From assembly GCA_004322535.1 (NCBI GenBank), contig SCUZ01000103.1, forward strand, positions 51,045-115,044: a stretch of 64,000 nt of DNA, read 5' to 3'. Each line of letters opens with the position of its first letter. The first letter of the stretch is position 1. This DNA is from Rugosibacter sp. (lineage in GTDB: Bacteria; Pseudomonadota; Gammaproteobacteria; Burkholderiales; Rhodocyclaceae). Shown here piece after piece: positions 9,407 to 20,532 of this stretch. The notes under the pieces are model-generated. The model saw only the letters and a list, made by a program, of their open reading frames with translations, made no database searches and was not told the DNA's origin. A program made the translations under genes and the position numbers.

Positions 9407-9763
9407 GTGGATTTGATTTTCATCGAGGAAATGCGCGTCGAGGCGCTGGTGGGTGTTTTCGAACGCGAGAGAGTCGCGCCACAAACGCTGGAGATCAGTC
9501 TCACCTTTGGCGTGCCTGACGAGGCCACACAAAGCGACGACATCGCACGCACCATCCGCTATGACGAAGTGATCGAACGCATCCGCAGCGAGCTGGCTTC
9601 CCGTCATTTCAATTTGCTGGAAACCCTGGGGGAATATGTCATTCATCTGCTGCTGGATGAATTCGGTGCGCCCTGGGTCAGAATCAGCATTGCCAAGCTG
9701 GGCATCATGAAAGGCGTGCGCCGCGTAGGCGTGCAGATCGAGCGTTCGCGCAAGCTCGGCTAA
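9407..9763 (+). CDS. folB: Dihydroneopterin aldolase FolB
   Basis: FolB converts 7,8-dihydroneopterin to 6-hydroxymethyl-dihydropterin plus glycolaldehyde in folate synthesis. The 118-residue protein is of family length, with the start MDLIFIEEMRVEALVGV, the active-site region IRYDEVIERI, and the lysine-containing IAKLGIMKGVRRVGVQIER. It starts with GTG at 9407, supported by CCGGAGG seven bases upstream. It is divergent from plsY, a common pairing. Confidence 0.95.
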   Translation: MDLIFIEEMRVEALVGVFERERVAPQTLEISLTFGVPDEATQSDDIARTIRYDEVIERIRSELASRHFNLLETLGEYVIHLLLDEFGAPWVRISIAKLGIMKGVRRVGVQIERSRKLG

Positions 9764-9799
9764 ATGCCAGCCGCACGCCACCCACATGAACACGGTGTA

Positions 9800-10714
9800 T
9801 CAACCGCGCGGGTGGTGCCGATGATGCAACTGTTTGAGCCGTTCGCGAGCCACATGTGTGTAAATCTGCGTCGTCGAAATATCGGCGTGGCCCAACAACA
9901 GTTGCACCACGCGCAAATCAGCGCCATGATTCAGCAGGTGGGTCGCAAACGCATGGCGCAACACATGCGGCGAAATGCGCTGCTGCGGAATACCTGCATG
10001 CAGCGCGTATCTTTTGATGAGCACCCAGAACATTTGCCGCGTCATGCCCGTGCCCCGTGCGGTGACAAAAATCGCATCCGACACATGTCCGCCCAGCAAG
10101 TTACCACGCGCCTCACGGATATAACGCGCCAGCCAGTCGGCGGCCACTTCGCCTAGCGGCACCAGTCGCTCTTTTGACCCTTTGCCCATCACACGCACCA
10201 CGTTATCGTTCAAATTCAGTTCGAACAAACGCAGGCCGATGAGTTCAGACACGCGCAAACCTGTGGCGTACAACAGTTCCAGCATCGCGCGGTCACGCAA
10301 CCCGAGTGCGGTATTGGTGTCCGGTGCATCGAGCAAATCCGTCACCTGTTTTTCTGCCAGCGTTTTGGGGAATCGCTGGATCGCTTTTGGTTTTTCAATG
10401 TTGCGCAACGGGTCGGACTGCGTTCGTCCCTGATCAAGCAGCCAGCGATAAAGCCGTTTCAGGCTCGCCATCAAGCGCCGCTGGCTAGTCGTTTTAATAC
10501 TTCCCGCGCGTGCATGCAAATGCGCCAGATAATCGTTAATCGTCACCTCACTGGCTGTACTCAATGTCGTACCGCGCGCGACTAGCCAGATGGCGAATAA
10601 TTGAAGATCGCTGCGATATCCAGCCAGCGTATTTTTCGCCAAACCATCCGCCAACCACAACGCATCGATGAATTCGTCGATCAGGCGGGCATCAATATCG
10701 TTCATGCCGCTCAT
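9800..10714 (-). CDS. xerD: Site-specific tyrosine recombinase XerD
   Basis: XerD resolves chromosome dimers at dif together with XerC. The 304-residue protein has an N-terminal SAM-like DNA-binding domain (about 10-95) and a catalytic domain with all active residues: Arg in ATGLRVSELIGL, HVLRHAFATHLL, GHADISTTQ, and the nucleophile Tyr in TTQIYTHV. Length and the C-terminal tail are those of a housekeeping Xer protein, not a phage integrase, and it is not next to either integration site in this window. Its start overlaps the end of ogt by up to 23 bp. A second Met at 10705 is an alternative start. Confidence 0.93.
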   Translation of the reverse strand: MSGMNDIDARLIDEFIDALWLADGLAKNTLAGYRSDLQLFAIWLVARGTTLSTASEVTINDYLAHLHARAGSIKTTSQRRLMASLKRLYRWLLDQGRTQSDPLRNIEKPKAIQRFPKTLAEKQVTDLLDAPDTNTALGLRDRAMLELLYATGLRVSELIGLRLFELNLNDNVVRVMGKGSKERLVPLGEVAADWLARYIREARGNLLGGHVSDAIFVTARGTGMTRQMFWVLIKRYALHAGIPQQRISPHVLRHAFATHLLNHGADLRVVQLLLGHADISTTQIYTHVARERLKQLHHRHHPRG

Positions 10715-11255
10715 GCTGCAATAGCCATCGCTTTACTTCCAGCAGAAATCCACCCCGCTGCCGAGCAAAGCCGCCTAACCCGTGATTCGCCGCGATGACA
10801 CGATGGCACGGCACCACAAGGGGATACGGGTTGGCGCCACAGGCATTGCCTACCGCGCGCGGTCCACTGCCGATTTGCGTAGCCAGCGCACCATAACTCT
10901 GTATATCCCCTGCCGGAATCGCTGCAATGGCTGCCCACACCCGCCGCTGAAATGGCGTGCCCGCAGGCGCCAGGGGCAAACCGAACACGAAAGCAGGGTC
11001 AAGAAACCAGGCGTTAATCTGGCGCACCACCTCTTTGGCCAAGAATGACTCTGGTGCCTGTGCAGCGCAGGGCAAAAGATATTCGATGGCAGTCACATCA
11101 TCATTATTACAACGAATACCCAATGCAAACAGTGGCCTGTTTTTATTTGATGTTGTCGATGGCGCAGGTAAAACCGCAGCAAAGGGCACAGCGAAGGGAG
11201 AAAGCTGCTGCGCCCCTTCACGCCCAGCGATTTTTGCAGAGTGGCGTATCGTCAT
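10692..11255 (-). CDS. ogt: Methylated-DNA--protein-cysteine methyltransferase
   Basis: A suicide repair enzyme that takes alkyl groups from O6-alkylguanine or O4-alkylthymine onto its own cysteine. The 187-residue protein has the acceptor motif PCHRV (VVPCHRVIAANHGLGGF) and the DNA-binding helix RAVGNACGANPYP. The N-terminal 90 residues are poorly conserved, and no separate AraC/AdaA domain is present, so this is the Ogt type, not Ada. It overlaps the gene upstream by 4 bp (ATGA) and xerD downstream by up to 23 bp, so the three are probably co-transcribed. Confidence 0.9.
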   Translation of the reverse strand: MTIRHSAKIAGREGAQQLSPFAVPFAAVLPAPSTTSNKNRPLFALGIRCNNDDVTAIEYLLPCAAQAPESFLAKEVVRQINAWFLDPAFVFGLPLAPAGTPFQRRVWAAIAAIPAGDIQSYGALATQIGSGPRAVGNACGANPYPLVVPCHRVIAANHGLGGFARQRGGFLLEVKRWLLQHERHERY

Positions 11256-11893
11256 GGTGCTACCACCTGTCCCAAGAGCGCGGCTTTCAAGGCGCGGTCA
11301 GCCGGCCGCTCGCCCAGCCAGACGGTCATGAGTGCCTGATAAAAATCTTCCCCCGCAATATCTTCACCATATCTTTTGCCATTGATGGTCAAGCGCAGCA
11401 CACCGTCTTTTTCATTTTTTCCCTTGGGCAACCAGTCAAAATCAGCCACATCACCCGAATGCGCGGTACCCAACGTCAACAAGGCTGCCTTGAAGACGTC
11501 CAAACGAGGCTTTAGAAGCATCATCGCTTCCGTGTCATGGTTTTTCTCGATACCTTTGCCTAACGATTGAGCCAAGCGTTCAGCGGGCGATTCCATCAAC
11601 ACAACCACACGCAAACGCTTCGCCCCTGGCACCTGATAAGCAGCAGCGGCATCTGTTTGCCTTGTTGTCAAATACAAGCCGATGACATAGGCATTAAGAA
11701 ACATCACGCCGCGTACGCCAGCGCCATTGAGCACCGTATCACCACCGCCGATTTTTGCCGTCTCATCAAATTTAATGCCAGCCACCGTCACCGCAGCAAA
11801 AACCGGAGTAACGGCCATCAGCGCAAGGGCAATGAAAAATATAAAAATTGCAGAAAGTACTTTTCTAACGTCTCTCACAGTGACCTCATTCAC
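11252..11893 (-). CDS. Chalcone-isomerase-like exported protein
   Basis: A 213-residue protein with an N-terminal signal or anchor (about 9-34, ending PVFAAVTVAG), followed by a chalcone-isomerase fold signature: DTVLNGAGVRGVMFLNAYVIGLYL, here quoted in parts as GAGVRGVMFLNAYVIGLYL, and a C-terminal GEDFYQALMTVWLGERP. Bacterial members of this family are predicted periplasmic proteins of unknown function. Flavonoid isomerase activity should not be assumed. It appears to start with GTG at 11893 and overlaps ogt by 4 bp. It is divergent from ugpB across 208 bp. Confidence 0.85.
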   Translation of the reverse strand: MNEVTVRDVRKVLSAIFIFFIALALMAVTPVFAAVTVAGIKFDETAKIGGGDTVLNGAGVRGVMFLNAYVIGLYLTTRQTDAAAAYQVPGAKRLRVVVLMESPAERLAQSLGKGIEKNHDTEAMMLLKPRLDVFKAALLTLGTAHSGDVADFDWLPKGKNEKDGVLRLTINGKRYGEDIAGEDFYQALMTVWLGERPADRALKAALLGQVVAP

Positions 11894-12101
11894 TCAAGTT
11901 TTTCTCAAGACGATTAACAACTACCGGCCTAAAATGAAAGCATACATGATGGCACACTTGATGATGACAGGCTAATGTCCAGACGAGTATGAAGAGACTC
12001 GTGTACAGTACAGCGCAGTCATTGGCTCAAAGCAGCAATATGCGCCCAGGCAGCAAGCGACCATACCGCTGGCCACATCGCGTTTTTATTCCACGGAGGA
12101 A

Positions 12102-13391
12102 GTGAAATTGACTGGTATCAATAAATATTTTTCAGGCGTACTCGGCTTTTTTGTTTTAAGTTTTTCAGCCCACGCATCCGCACAAGAAGTAGCCTTGCGG
12201 CATGCGTTAGATGGCAAGGCGCAAGATGCGCTGGCAACGCTGGTTTTGCGCTTTAACGATAGTGTCAAAGGCCATGGCCGCGTCGTTTTGCAGGATGCGC
12301 GTAGCTTCGACAACAAACACACCCTGCCGCTGCTCGCCTTGCTGAATGCCGATGACAGCGTGAATTTTTTCAATGCGCGCCCTGCATTCATGCCATTGCA
12401 TAAACTGATGCGCGACTATGGTCAGCCGCTCAATCCCGACATTTTCTACCCACAAATTCTGGATGCGGTTGCCGATAGCACAGGCCAGCCGCAAGCATTG
12501 CCCATGGGGATGTCGCTCCCCGTCCTGCTGATCAATCGCAAGCAAGTCCCCAGCGCAGCAAAAACCATTGATCTGGCACCGCGTACTTGGCATGATGTAC
12601 AAAATCTCGCCGGCACCCTGTCTGACCATGGCGTTAAATGCCCGCTAACCAGTAGCCGCTTCGCCTGGGTGCATCTTGAAAACATCGCATCCCAGCATGG
12701 CGAACAGATGGACATTCGTACCGGCCGTAGCGAAAAAGTGAAGGCGAATAACCTCATGAACGTAAAGCATCTGGCGCTGCTGGCCAGTTGGGAAAAGAGC
12801 CGTTACTTTGAGTACTTCGGGCCGGACGCTGAGGCCAACCAGCGCTTCTTGCAAGGCGAATGCGCCATGATTACCGGCGAGTCCTCGCTGTATGTCGCTG
12901 CCCGTGCGGCCGGCATGGATGTCAGTATTGCCCCGCTGCCCTTTTACGAAGACGCCTATGGCGCACAACGCGACAAGGTATTGCCCGATGGCGCCGCGTT
13001 GTGGGTGCTCCCCGGCCAGCCCAAGGCAGCCAATGCACTTGCTGCGCGCTTTGTAAGCTACCTGTTGCAGCCTGACGTGCAAAAGGAGTGGGTACGCGCC
13101 AGCGGCTCATTGCCCATGACGCCGGAAGCGCTCAATGCGCTGCGTGAATCAGGGATGCCCGCTGCCCTCGCAGATGCAGCCGAGCGACGGCTTGCCGCCT
13201 CGCGCGGTGACAGCACCCGCATGCGCCCCGGCACGTTGCGTGACCACTTGCACCTCGCGCTCAATGAGCAGGTTGCGCTGGTCTGGAGCACACCGCTCTC
13301 CGCCAAACAGGCGCTGGATACCACCACGCTTCGCGCGAACTCCCCTGTTTCAAGTAAATCAACAACCAAGGCAGCGCGGCGACGCAAGTGA
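12102..13391 (+). CDS. ugpB: ABC transporter substrate-binding protein, UgpB-like
   Basis: A periplasmic binding protein (429 residues) of the family that binds sn-glycerol-3-phosphate or its diesters. It has a signal peptide (to about residue 26, SAHASA) and extracellular-solute-binding signatures such as TWHDVQNLAGTL, GVKCPLTSSRFAWVHLENI, FLQGECAMITGESSL and GAALWVLPG. These match UgpB more closely than generic sugar-binding proteins. It starts with GTG, with GGAGGA immediately upstream. The last codons overlap ugpQ by 4 bp, which supports a role in glycerophosphodiester use. No UgpA, UgpE or UgpC is present in the window, so the transporter must lie elsewhere or is missing. Confidence 0.85.
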   Translation: MKLTGINKYFSGVLGFFVLSFSAHASAQEVALRHALDGKAQDALATLVLRFNDSVKGHGRVVLQDARSFDNKHTLPLLALLNADDSVNFFNARPAFMPLHKLMRDYGQPLNPDIFYPQILDAVADSTGQPQALPMGMSLPVLLINRKQVPSAAKTIDLAPRTWHDVQNLAGTLSDHGVKCPLTSSRFAWVHLENIASQHGEQMDIRTGRSEKVKANNLMNVKHLALLASWEKSRYFEYFGPDAEANQRFLQGECAMITGESSLYVAARAAGMDVSIAPLPFYEDAYGAQRDKVLPDGAALWVLPGQPKAANALAARFVSYLLQPDVQKEWVRASGSLPMTPEALNALRESGMPAALADAAERRLAASRGDSTRMRPGTLRDHLHLALNEQVALVWSTPLSAKQALDTTTLRANSPVSSKSTTKAARRRK

Positions 13392-14173
13392 TCTTGCAAA
13401 CGACTCTGCAAGCAATCGCTTACCCGCGCATCATCGCGCATCGCTGTGGCGGTGCGCTGGCACCGGAAAACACCCTGGCCGGGATGCGCATTGCGGCGCG
13501 CATGGGCTGCCGGGGCGTAGAGTTTGATGTTGCGCTAACCGCCGATGGCGTGCCCATCCTGATGCACGACGACACGCTGGAACGCACCACCAACGGCACA
13601 GGATTCGTCGCCAGCAAAACCATGGCGGAAATCACCCGCCTCGACGCGGGCGGCAAATATCATCACGCATTCGCCGTCGAGCCCGCGCCGACTTTTCAGG
13701 CTGCCTTGCGAACCTGCGACGAGCTCGGCCTGTGGGCGAATGTGGAGATCAAGCCCACGCCCGGCACCGAAGCCGAGACAGGGCGCGTCGTTGCCGCCCT
13801 GGTTGCGGCACATAGTGCAAACAACCAGCCAAGCACTATCTTGCTATCGTCATTTTCTGCGCTGGCGCTGCAACACGCGCTGCATGCGGCCCCGCGCATT
13901 CCGCGCGCATTGCTGACCGAGACAATTCCTGCCGACTGGCGCGAGCAACTCAATGCTTGCAGCGCATCAGCCTTGCATACGGCGGCGGCGGGCATTACCA
14001 CAGAGCACATCGCACCACTTTGTCGCAGCGGTATTCCGCTCGCCTGTTATACCGTGAATAATCGCGCCACTGCCACTCTCTTGTTCGCCGCAGGAGTCCA
14101 TGCGATATTCACTGATCGCATGGATCTCTGGACGCCCGAAGAAATGCAAGGTCTTGTACCGCTCCGCACCTAA
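13388..14173 (+). CDS. ugpQ: Glycerophosphodiester phosphodiesterase UgpQ
   Basis: A cytoplasmic enzyme that hydrolyses glycerophosphodiesters to sn-glycerol-3-phosphate and an alcohol. The 261-residue GDPD domain has the catalytic and metal motifs IAHRCGGALAPENT (about 16-29), EFDVALTADGVPILMHDDTL, NVEIKPTPG, and the C-terminal AIFTDRMDLW. No signal peptide is seen. The GTG start overlaps the ugpB stop (GTGA), so the two are translationally coupled. Confidence 0.93.
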   Translation: MILQTTLQAIAYPRIIAHRCGGALAPENTLAGMRIAARMGCRGVEFDVALTADGVPILMHDDTLERTTNGTGFVASKTMAEITRLDAGGKYHHAFAVEPAPTFQAALRTCDELGLWANVEIKPTPGTEAETGRVVAALVAAHSANNQPSTILLSSFSALALQHALHAAPRIPRALLTETIPADWREQLNACSASALHTAAAGITTEHIAPLCRSGIPLACYTVNNRATATLLFAAGVHAIFTDRMDLWTPEEMQGLVPLRT

Positions 14174-14284
14174 CAAAAACTTACAAAATATTTCATTCAC
14201 GCAACACTAATCGGCTTCCTCAGTGCTTCAATGAGGCTCATGCAATGAAGCATTGCGAGATGCCTTGATGAATGGAGGACGCAA

Positions 14285-14668
14285 ATGAAATCGCCAAAAC
14301 TTTTATCAATCCTTGTGGCACTGGGTCTTGCGTTAAGTGGCAGCGCATGGGCAGATCGAGGCTCTGGTCATGGGGGAGGACATGGTGGATATGGCGGGCA
14401 TCGTAGCCATATTGGCATCACGATTGATCCATGGTTCCCTTGGTATTACCCGCCTATTTACTATTACCCACCAGCCTATTACCCAAGAACTGTGGTGATA
14501 CAGCCAGCGCCGTCTGTTTATATCGAACAGCCTGATCCGGAAACTCGCCTCGAAGGACAGACTGGCTACTGGTATTACTGCGAAAAATCCAGAACTTACT
14601 ATCCGTATGTGAAGGAATGTCCCGCCGGTTGGCAGCAAGTGACACCCCAGCCACCGCCACCGCATTGA
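14285..14668 (+). CDS. Small secreted Tyr/Pro-rich protein
   Basis: A 127-residue exported protein. A signal peptide (1-23, ending GSAWA) is followed by a Gly/His-rich stretch (SGHGGGHGGYGGH), then a Tyr/Pro-rich segment (PWYYPPIYYYPPAYYP) and a C-terminal YWYYCEKSRTYYPYVKECP with two cysteines that could form a disulfide. The C-terminal pattern recurs in many small proteobacterial secreted proteins of unknown function. RBS GGAGG precedes the ATG. It lies 21 bp upstream of a glycine-zipper lipoprotein and is probably co-transcribed with it. Confidence 0.8.
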   Translation: MKSPKLLSILVALGLALSGSAWADRGSGHGGGHGGYGGHRSHIGITIDPWFPWYYPPIYYYPPAYYPRTVVIQPAPSVYIEQPDPETRLEGQTGYWYYCEKSRTYYPYVKECPAGWQQVTPQPPPPH

Positions 14669-14689
14669 AAAAGCCAAGGAGAATCTGAA

Positions 14690-15208
14690 ATGGATAGACG
14701 TTCAAGTCTCGCCGTCCTCTGCGGCATGGCTTTGCTAGCAGCCTGTACCTCACTTCCCACGGGCCCCAGCACCATGGCCTTGCCGGGGAGCAAGAAAAGT
14801 TTCGAGCAGTTCAGGCAAGATGATCTCGATTGCCGCAACTATGCCTTGGCACAAGTTGGCGGAACAAGTCCGAATCAGGCAGCTACCGATGCGGGCGTGA
14901 AAAGCGCCGTAGTGGGTGCTGCCGTGGGCGCTGTTGCCGGTGCGGCAATCGGCGGCCATCAGGGTGCGGGCGTAGGTGCTGGTGCAGGTGTGCTCATGGG
15001 TAGCATGGCGGGCACCGATGCGGCGCAAAGGTCGGCCTATGGCACGCAACAGCAATACGATAATGCCTATACCCAATGCATGTATGCAAAAGGAGAGCGA
15101 GTAGCAGTGCCTGCAGAATTCGTCGGCAAAAACGCGCAGTCACGGGAATACACAAACCCGCAACCATTCGTGCCGCCACCACCATACGGATATTACCCGC
15201 CGCGATAA
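14690..15208 (+). CDS. Glycine-zipper lipoprotein
   Basis: A 172-residue predicted lipoprotein: a short signal peptide with lipobox LLAAC (Cys about residue 19), then a mostly polar domain (FEQFRQDDLDCRNYAL), a glycine-zipper membrane segment (AVVGAAVGAVAGAAIGG, then GAGVGAGAGVLMGSMAG), a second conserved piece (YDNAYTQCMYAKGERV) and a Pro/Tyr-rich tail. Such proteins sit in the outer membrane. Function is unknown. It follows the Tyr/Pro-rich secreted protein, and the shared YYPP motifs suggest the two act together. Confidence 0.85.
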   Translation: MDRRSSLAVLCGMALLAACTSLPTGPSTMALPGSKKSFEQFRQDDLDCRNYALAQVGGTSPNQAATDAGVKSAVVGAAVGAVAGAAIGGHQGAGVGAGAGVLMGSMAGTDAAQRSAYGTQQQYDNAYTQCMYAKGERVAVPAEFVGKNAQSREYTNPQPFVPPPPYGYYPPR

Positions 15209-15296
15209 ACAGCCTGCGATGTCCAGCACCATTAACAACGTCATTTAATTGTTAATCCGGTTTCCCTCCCCCCTCCAGCCTGCAAAGGGCTGGTTT

Positions 15297-15326
15297 AACC
15301 CGATACTTCGGTATCGGGTTTTTTTA
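15297..15326 (+). terminator. Rho-independent terminator after the lipoprotein gene
   Basis: A 10-bp stem AACCCGATAC / GTATCGGGTT with a stable TTCG tetraloop and a seven-T tract. Confidence 0.92.
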
Positions 15327-15506
15327 TGCAAAAAGTCGGTTCTGGTGGAACGGCGCGCAGAAAACTTTTGAAGGTGGAATAATCGAAATAAAGATAAAGC
15401 CAACACATATTTGCTTACATTTCTGTTGTTACCCCCCAGCGTGTTGCTGCGTTAATTGACACATGGGCTTATCCCATACGCATCGCTTTCATACAAGGAG
15501 CAAAAA

Positions 15507-15878
15507 ATGAAACACACAGCAAGCCTCATCGTTACCGCCCTCACCCTGTCTTTTGCCTTGCCTGTACTGGCGCAAACCAATACGCCCAACATTGATCATC
15601 GGCAGCAAAATCAGCAGCAGCGCATTGATCAAGGGATTCAGTCGGGAGCACTAACCAACCGGGAAACCAATCACCTTGAACAGGCGCAAGAACGTATTCA
15701 GGGCATGGAAGACAAAGCCAAGAGCGATGGCAGCGTGACATCGCAGGAACGCAAGCGGCTGCAGCAAGCCGAGAACGTGCAAAGCCGGCACATTTATCGC
15801 CAGAAGCATGATCGGCAGCATGACTTCAACCACGATGGCATGAGAGATCATTCGCCGCATCATTTGCATCGTCGGTAA
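15507..15878 (+). CDS. Small exported Gln/His/Arg-rich protein
   Basis: The start is taken at the ATG at 15507 because AAGGAG lies seven bases upstream. An in-frame ATG at 15456 lacks a site and would bury the signal peptide. The 123-residue protein has a signal peptide (MKHTASLIVTALTLSF..., ending PVLAQ). The mature chain is highly charged, with a Gln-rich QQNQQQRIDQGIQSGALT and TNRETNHLEQAQERI, helical throughout, and a His-rich tail with DFNHDGMRDHSPHH. The DFNHDGMRD piece resembles an EF-hand-like loop. It is a periplasmic protein of unknown function found in betaproteobacteria. Confidence 0.75.
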   Translation: MKHTASLIVTALTLSFALPVLAQTNTPNIDHRQQNQQQRIDQGIQSGALTNRETNHLEQAQERIQGMEDKAKSDGSVTSQERKRLQQAENVQSRHIYRQKHDRQHDFNHDGMRDHSPHHLHRR

Positions 15879-15896
15879 GCAAACGCTGCCGCCGAC

Positions 15897-15927
15897 AAAA
15901 GCCCGCCATCCCGGCGGGCTTTTTTTT
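15897..15927 (+). terminator. Rho-independent terminator before alaS
   Basis: An 8-bp stem AGCCCGCC / GGCGGGCT with a 5-nt loop, flanked by A and T tracts. Confidence 0.88.
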
Positions 15928-15974
15928 GCCGTGCTCGCGTAAAATCAACATTTTGTCTCTTTGCCCCCACCGCC

Positions 15975-18605
<2,631 letters not shown>

Positions 18606-19010
18606 AACGAAGCAGCATCGCATCAAACAATCTTGCTTCAAATGCGTCAGAAGCTGCCGCACACTTCGGCATTCGTACCCGCTGTCTTTAATATCCAACC
18701 CTGAATCCAGACAAGGCAACGCATCAGAAATCGAAGCGCTGTTCTGCATAGGAAAGCTCTACGCGGTCATGAATGACGATCAGTGCACCCCCAGGTATTG
18801 AGGCGAAAATCGCCTGTCTTGACCACGGTGGCAAAAAACGTTGCCGCCGACTTCATCGTCCGTACCATGCCCGCCAATAAACGTCCAGGGCGTCAATCCG
18901 CCACCCGCTGCGTCTTCCCCCTGGCTCACGCCACCTGTCAGCAGCAATTTGCCTAATTCACCGTCTTGCCAGCACCGGCTTTTTGCTGCGCAAAGAATAA
19001 TGCGTCAATA
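18606..19010 (-). pseudogene. DUF3034 family exported protein, disrupted remnant
   Basis: This gap after alaS reads on the minus strand as scattered pieces of a DUF3034-type protein: GKLLLTGGVSQ and AAGGGLTPWTFIGGHGT near 18850-18960, then after a frameshift ATFFATVVKTGDFRLNTW, then in another frame HDRVELSYAEQRFD. Stops and shifts separate them, and no usable start or signal peptide survives. The family is thought to form a membrane beta-barrel, but its function is unknown. Only about the N-terminal third is represented. I see nothing else in 18606-19108 apart from a 29-codon ORF overlapping the alaS stop, which I do not consider real. Confidence 0.65.
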
Positions 19011-19108
19011 GCCCAATACCTGTTCTCTGCCATGGCGCAGGTCGATGGTGCTGCAGAAAGACAAGAGATACAGGCTGAGCTTTTTCAGGCATCGCCCATA
19101 CATGAAAA

Positions 19109-20500
19109 TCAGCTGTCGAAATCCGTGCGGATGCCGGGCCATGCCGCTTCTAGTGCCGCTTTGAATTCTTTTTGAATACGTTTAAGTGCTTTTTTCGTAT
19201 CCGCTTCAAAGCGCAGCACCACCACCGGCGTGGTGTTGGAGGCGCGCACCAAACCAAAACCATCGGCATATTCGGCGCGCACGCCATCAATGGTAATCAG
19301 CTCGCGTGCGGTCGGGAATTGCCCGCTTTTTTGCAGCTTGGCCACCAGCGTATGCGGCTCGCCCTCGTTCATCTTGATGTTGAGCTCGGGAGTGGAGAGC
19401 GCATTGGGTAAATGTTTTAACGGCCAGTTGGCATCTTTCCAGCGTGACACAATTTCGAGCAGGCGCGCGCCGGCATAAAGGCCGTCATCAAAGCCATACC
19501 AGCGCTCCTTGAAAAACATGTGGCCGCTCATCTCCCCGGCCAGGGGCGCGTTGGTTTCATTGAGTTTGGCTTTGATCAGTGCATGGCCGGTGTTCCACAT
19601 CAACGGTTTGCCGCCTTGATGACGAATGGATTCAGCCACCCAGCGCGAACATTTCACGTCATAAATAATTTGTGCGCCGGGGTTACGTGTGAGCACGTCA
19701 GCCGCAAAAAGCATCAATTGCCGATCAGGGAAAATGATTTCTCCATCTTTGGTAACCACACCAAGGCGGTCGCCATCACCATCAAACGCCAAGCCGAGTT
19801 CGGCATCCGTTTCGCGCAACGCGCGCTGTACATCCCGCAAATTTTCCGGCTTGGACGGATCCGGATGGTGGTTGGGAAAGTGGCCATCCACTTCGCAGAA
19901 CAACTCGATAACTTCGCAACCCAGACGGCGGAAGAGTTCTGGCGCAATCGCCCCAGCTACGCCATTGCCGCTGTCGATCACGATTTTCATCGGCCGTGCG
20001 AGCTTGACATCACCGACAATACGGTTGAGATAGGCGGCGCGTACATCGGCCTGGCGTATGGTGCCGCGGCCTCCGGTGCCATGCGCAAAGTCGGCGCTGG
20101 TGATACGGCGGCGCAGGTCTTGAATCATCTCTCCATACAGCGTCTGCCCGGCCAGTACCATCTTGAGGCCATTGTAATCCGGTGGATTATGGCTGCCAGT
20201 GACCGAAACGCAGCTGCTGGTGCCCAGCTCATGCGCGGCAAAATAACTCACTGGCGTCGGCACGCAACCAATGTCGATGACATCGACACCCGCCTGGATG
20301 ATGCCATCGGCTAACGCTGCCAATAGCGCCGGGCCAGAAAGGCGGCCATCACGCCCGACAGCAATTGCCGCGATGCCGTGGTCGCTGGCTTCGCTACCCA
20401 ACGCCTGGCCGATCAGACGCACGGCTTCCACAGTCAGCGTTTTATCGACGATGCCGCGAATGTCATAGGCTTTGAAAATTTCGGGGGCAGGATTTTTCAT
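19109..20500 (-). CDS. algC: Phosphomannomutase/phosphoglucomutase (AlgC/ManB type)
   Basis: An alpha-D-phosphohexomutase that interconverts mannose-6-P/mannose-1-P and glucose-6-P/glucose-1-P, supplying sugar nucleotides for LPS and exopolysaccharide. The 463-residue four-domain protein has the phosphoserine loop TGSHNPPDYNG (about 105-115), metal-binding DGDGDRLGV (about 240-248), the sugar-specificity loop GEMSGHMFF (about 322-330), and the C-terminal phosphate-binding VRASNTTPVVVLRFEA. Length and motifs match the dual-specificity AlgC enzyme. waaF lies nearby on the same strand. Confidence 0.93.
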   Translation of the reverse strand: MKNPAPEIFKAYDIRGIVDKTLTVEAVRLIGQALGSEASDHGIAAIAVGRDGRLSGPALLAALADGIIQAGVDVIDIGCVPTPVSYFAAHELGTSSCVSVTGSHNPPDYNGLKMVLAGQTLYGEMIQDLRRRITSADFAHGTGGRGTIRQADVRAAYLNRIVGDVKLARPMKIVIDSGNGVAGAIAPELFRRLGCEVIELFCEVDGHFPNHHPDPSKPENLRDVQRALRETDAELGLAFDGDGDRLGVVTKDGEIIFPDRQLMLFAADVLTRNPGAQIIYDVKCSRWVAESIRHQGGKPLMWNTGHALIKAKLNETNAPLAGEMSGHMFFKERWYGFDDGLYAGARLLEIVSRWKDANWPLKHLPNALSTPELNIKMNEGEPHTLVAKLQKSGQFPTARELITIDGVRAEYADGFGLVRASNTTPVVVLRFEADTKKALKRIQKEFKAALEAAWPGIRTDFDS

Positions 20501-20532
20501 CTTGAATAAATTGGGCCAAGGGTAAGTTCAAA

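Noticed and set aside
9800..10714. Tyrosine recombinase gene as the integrase of an element
   Set aside because: Length, motifs and position fit the housekeeping XerD, and it is far from both tRNA-derived att sites.
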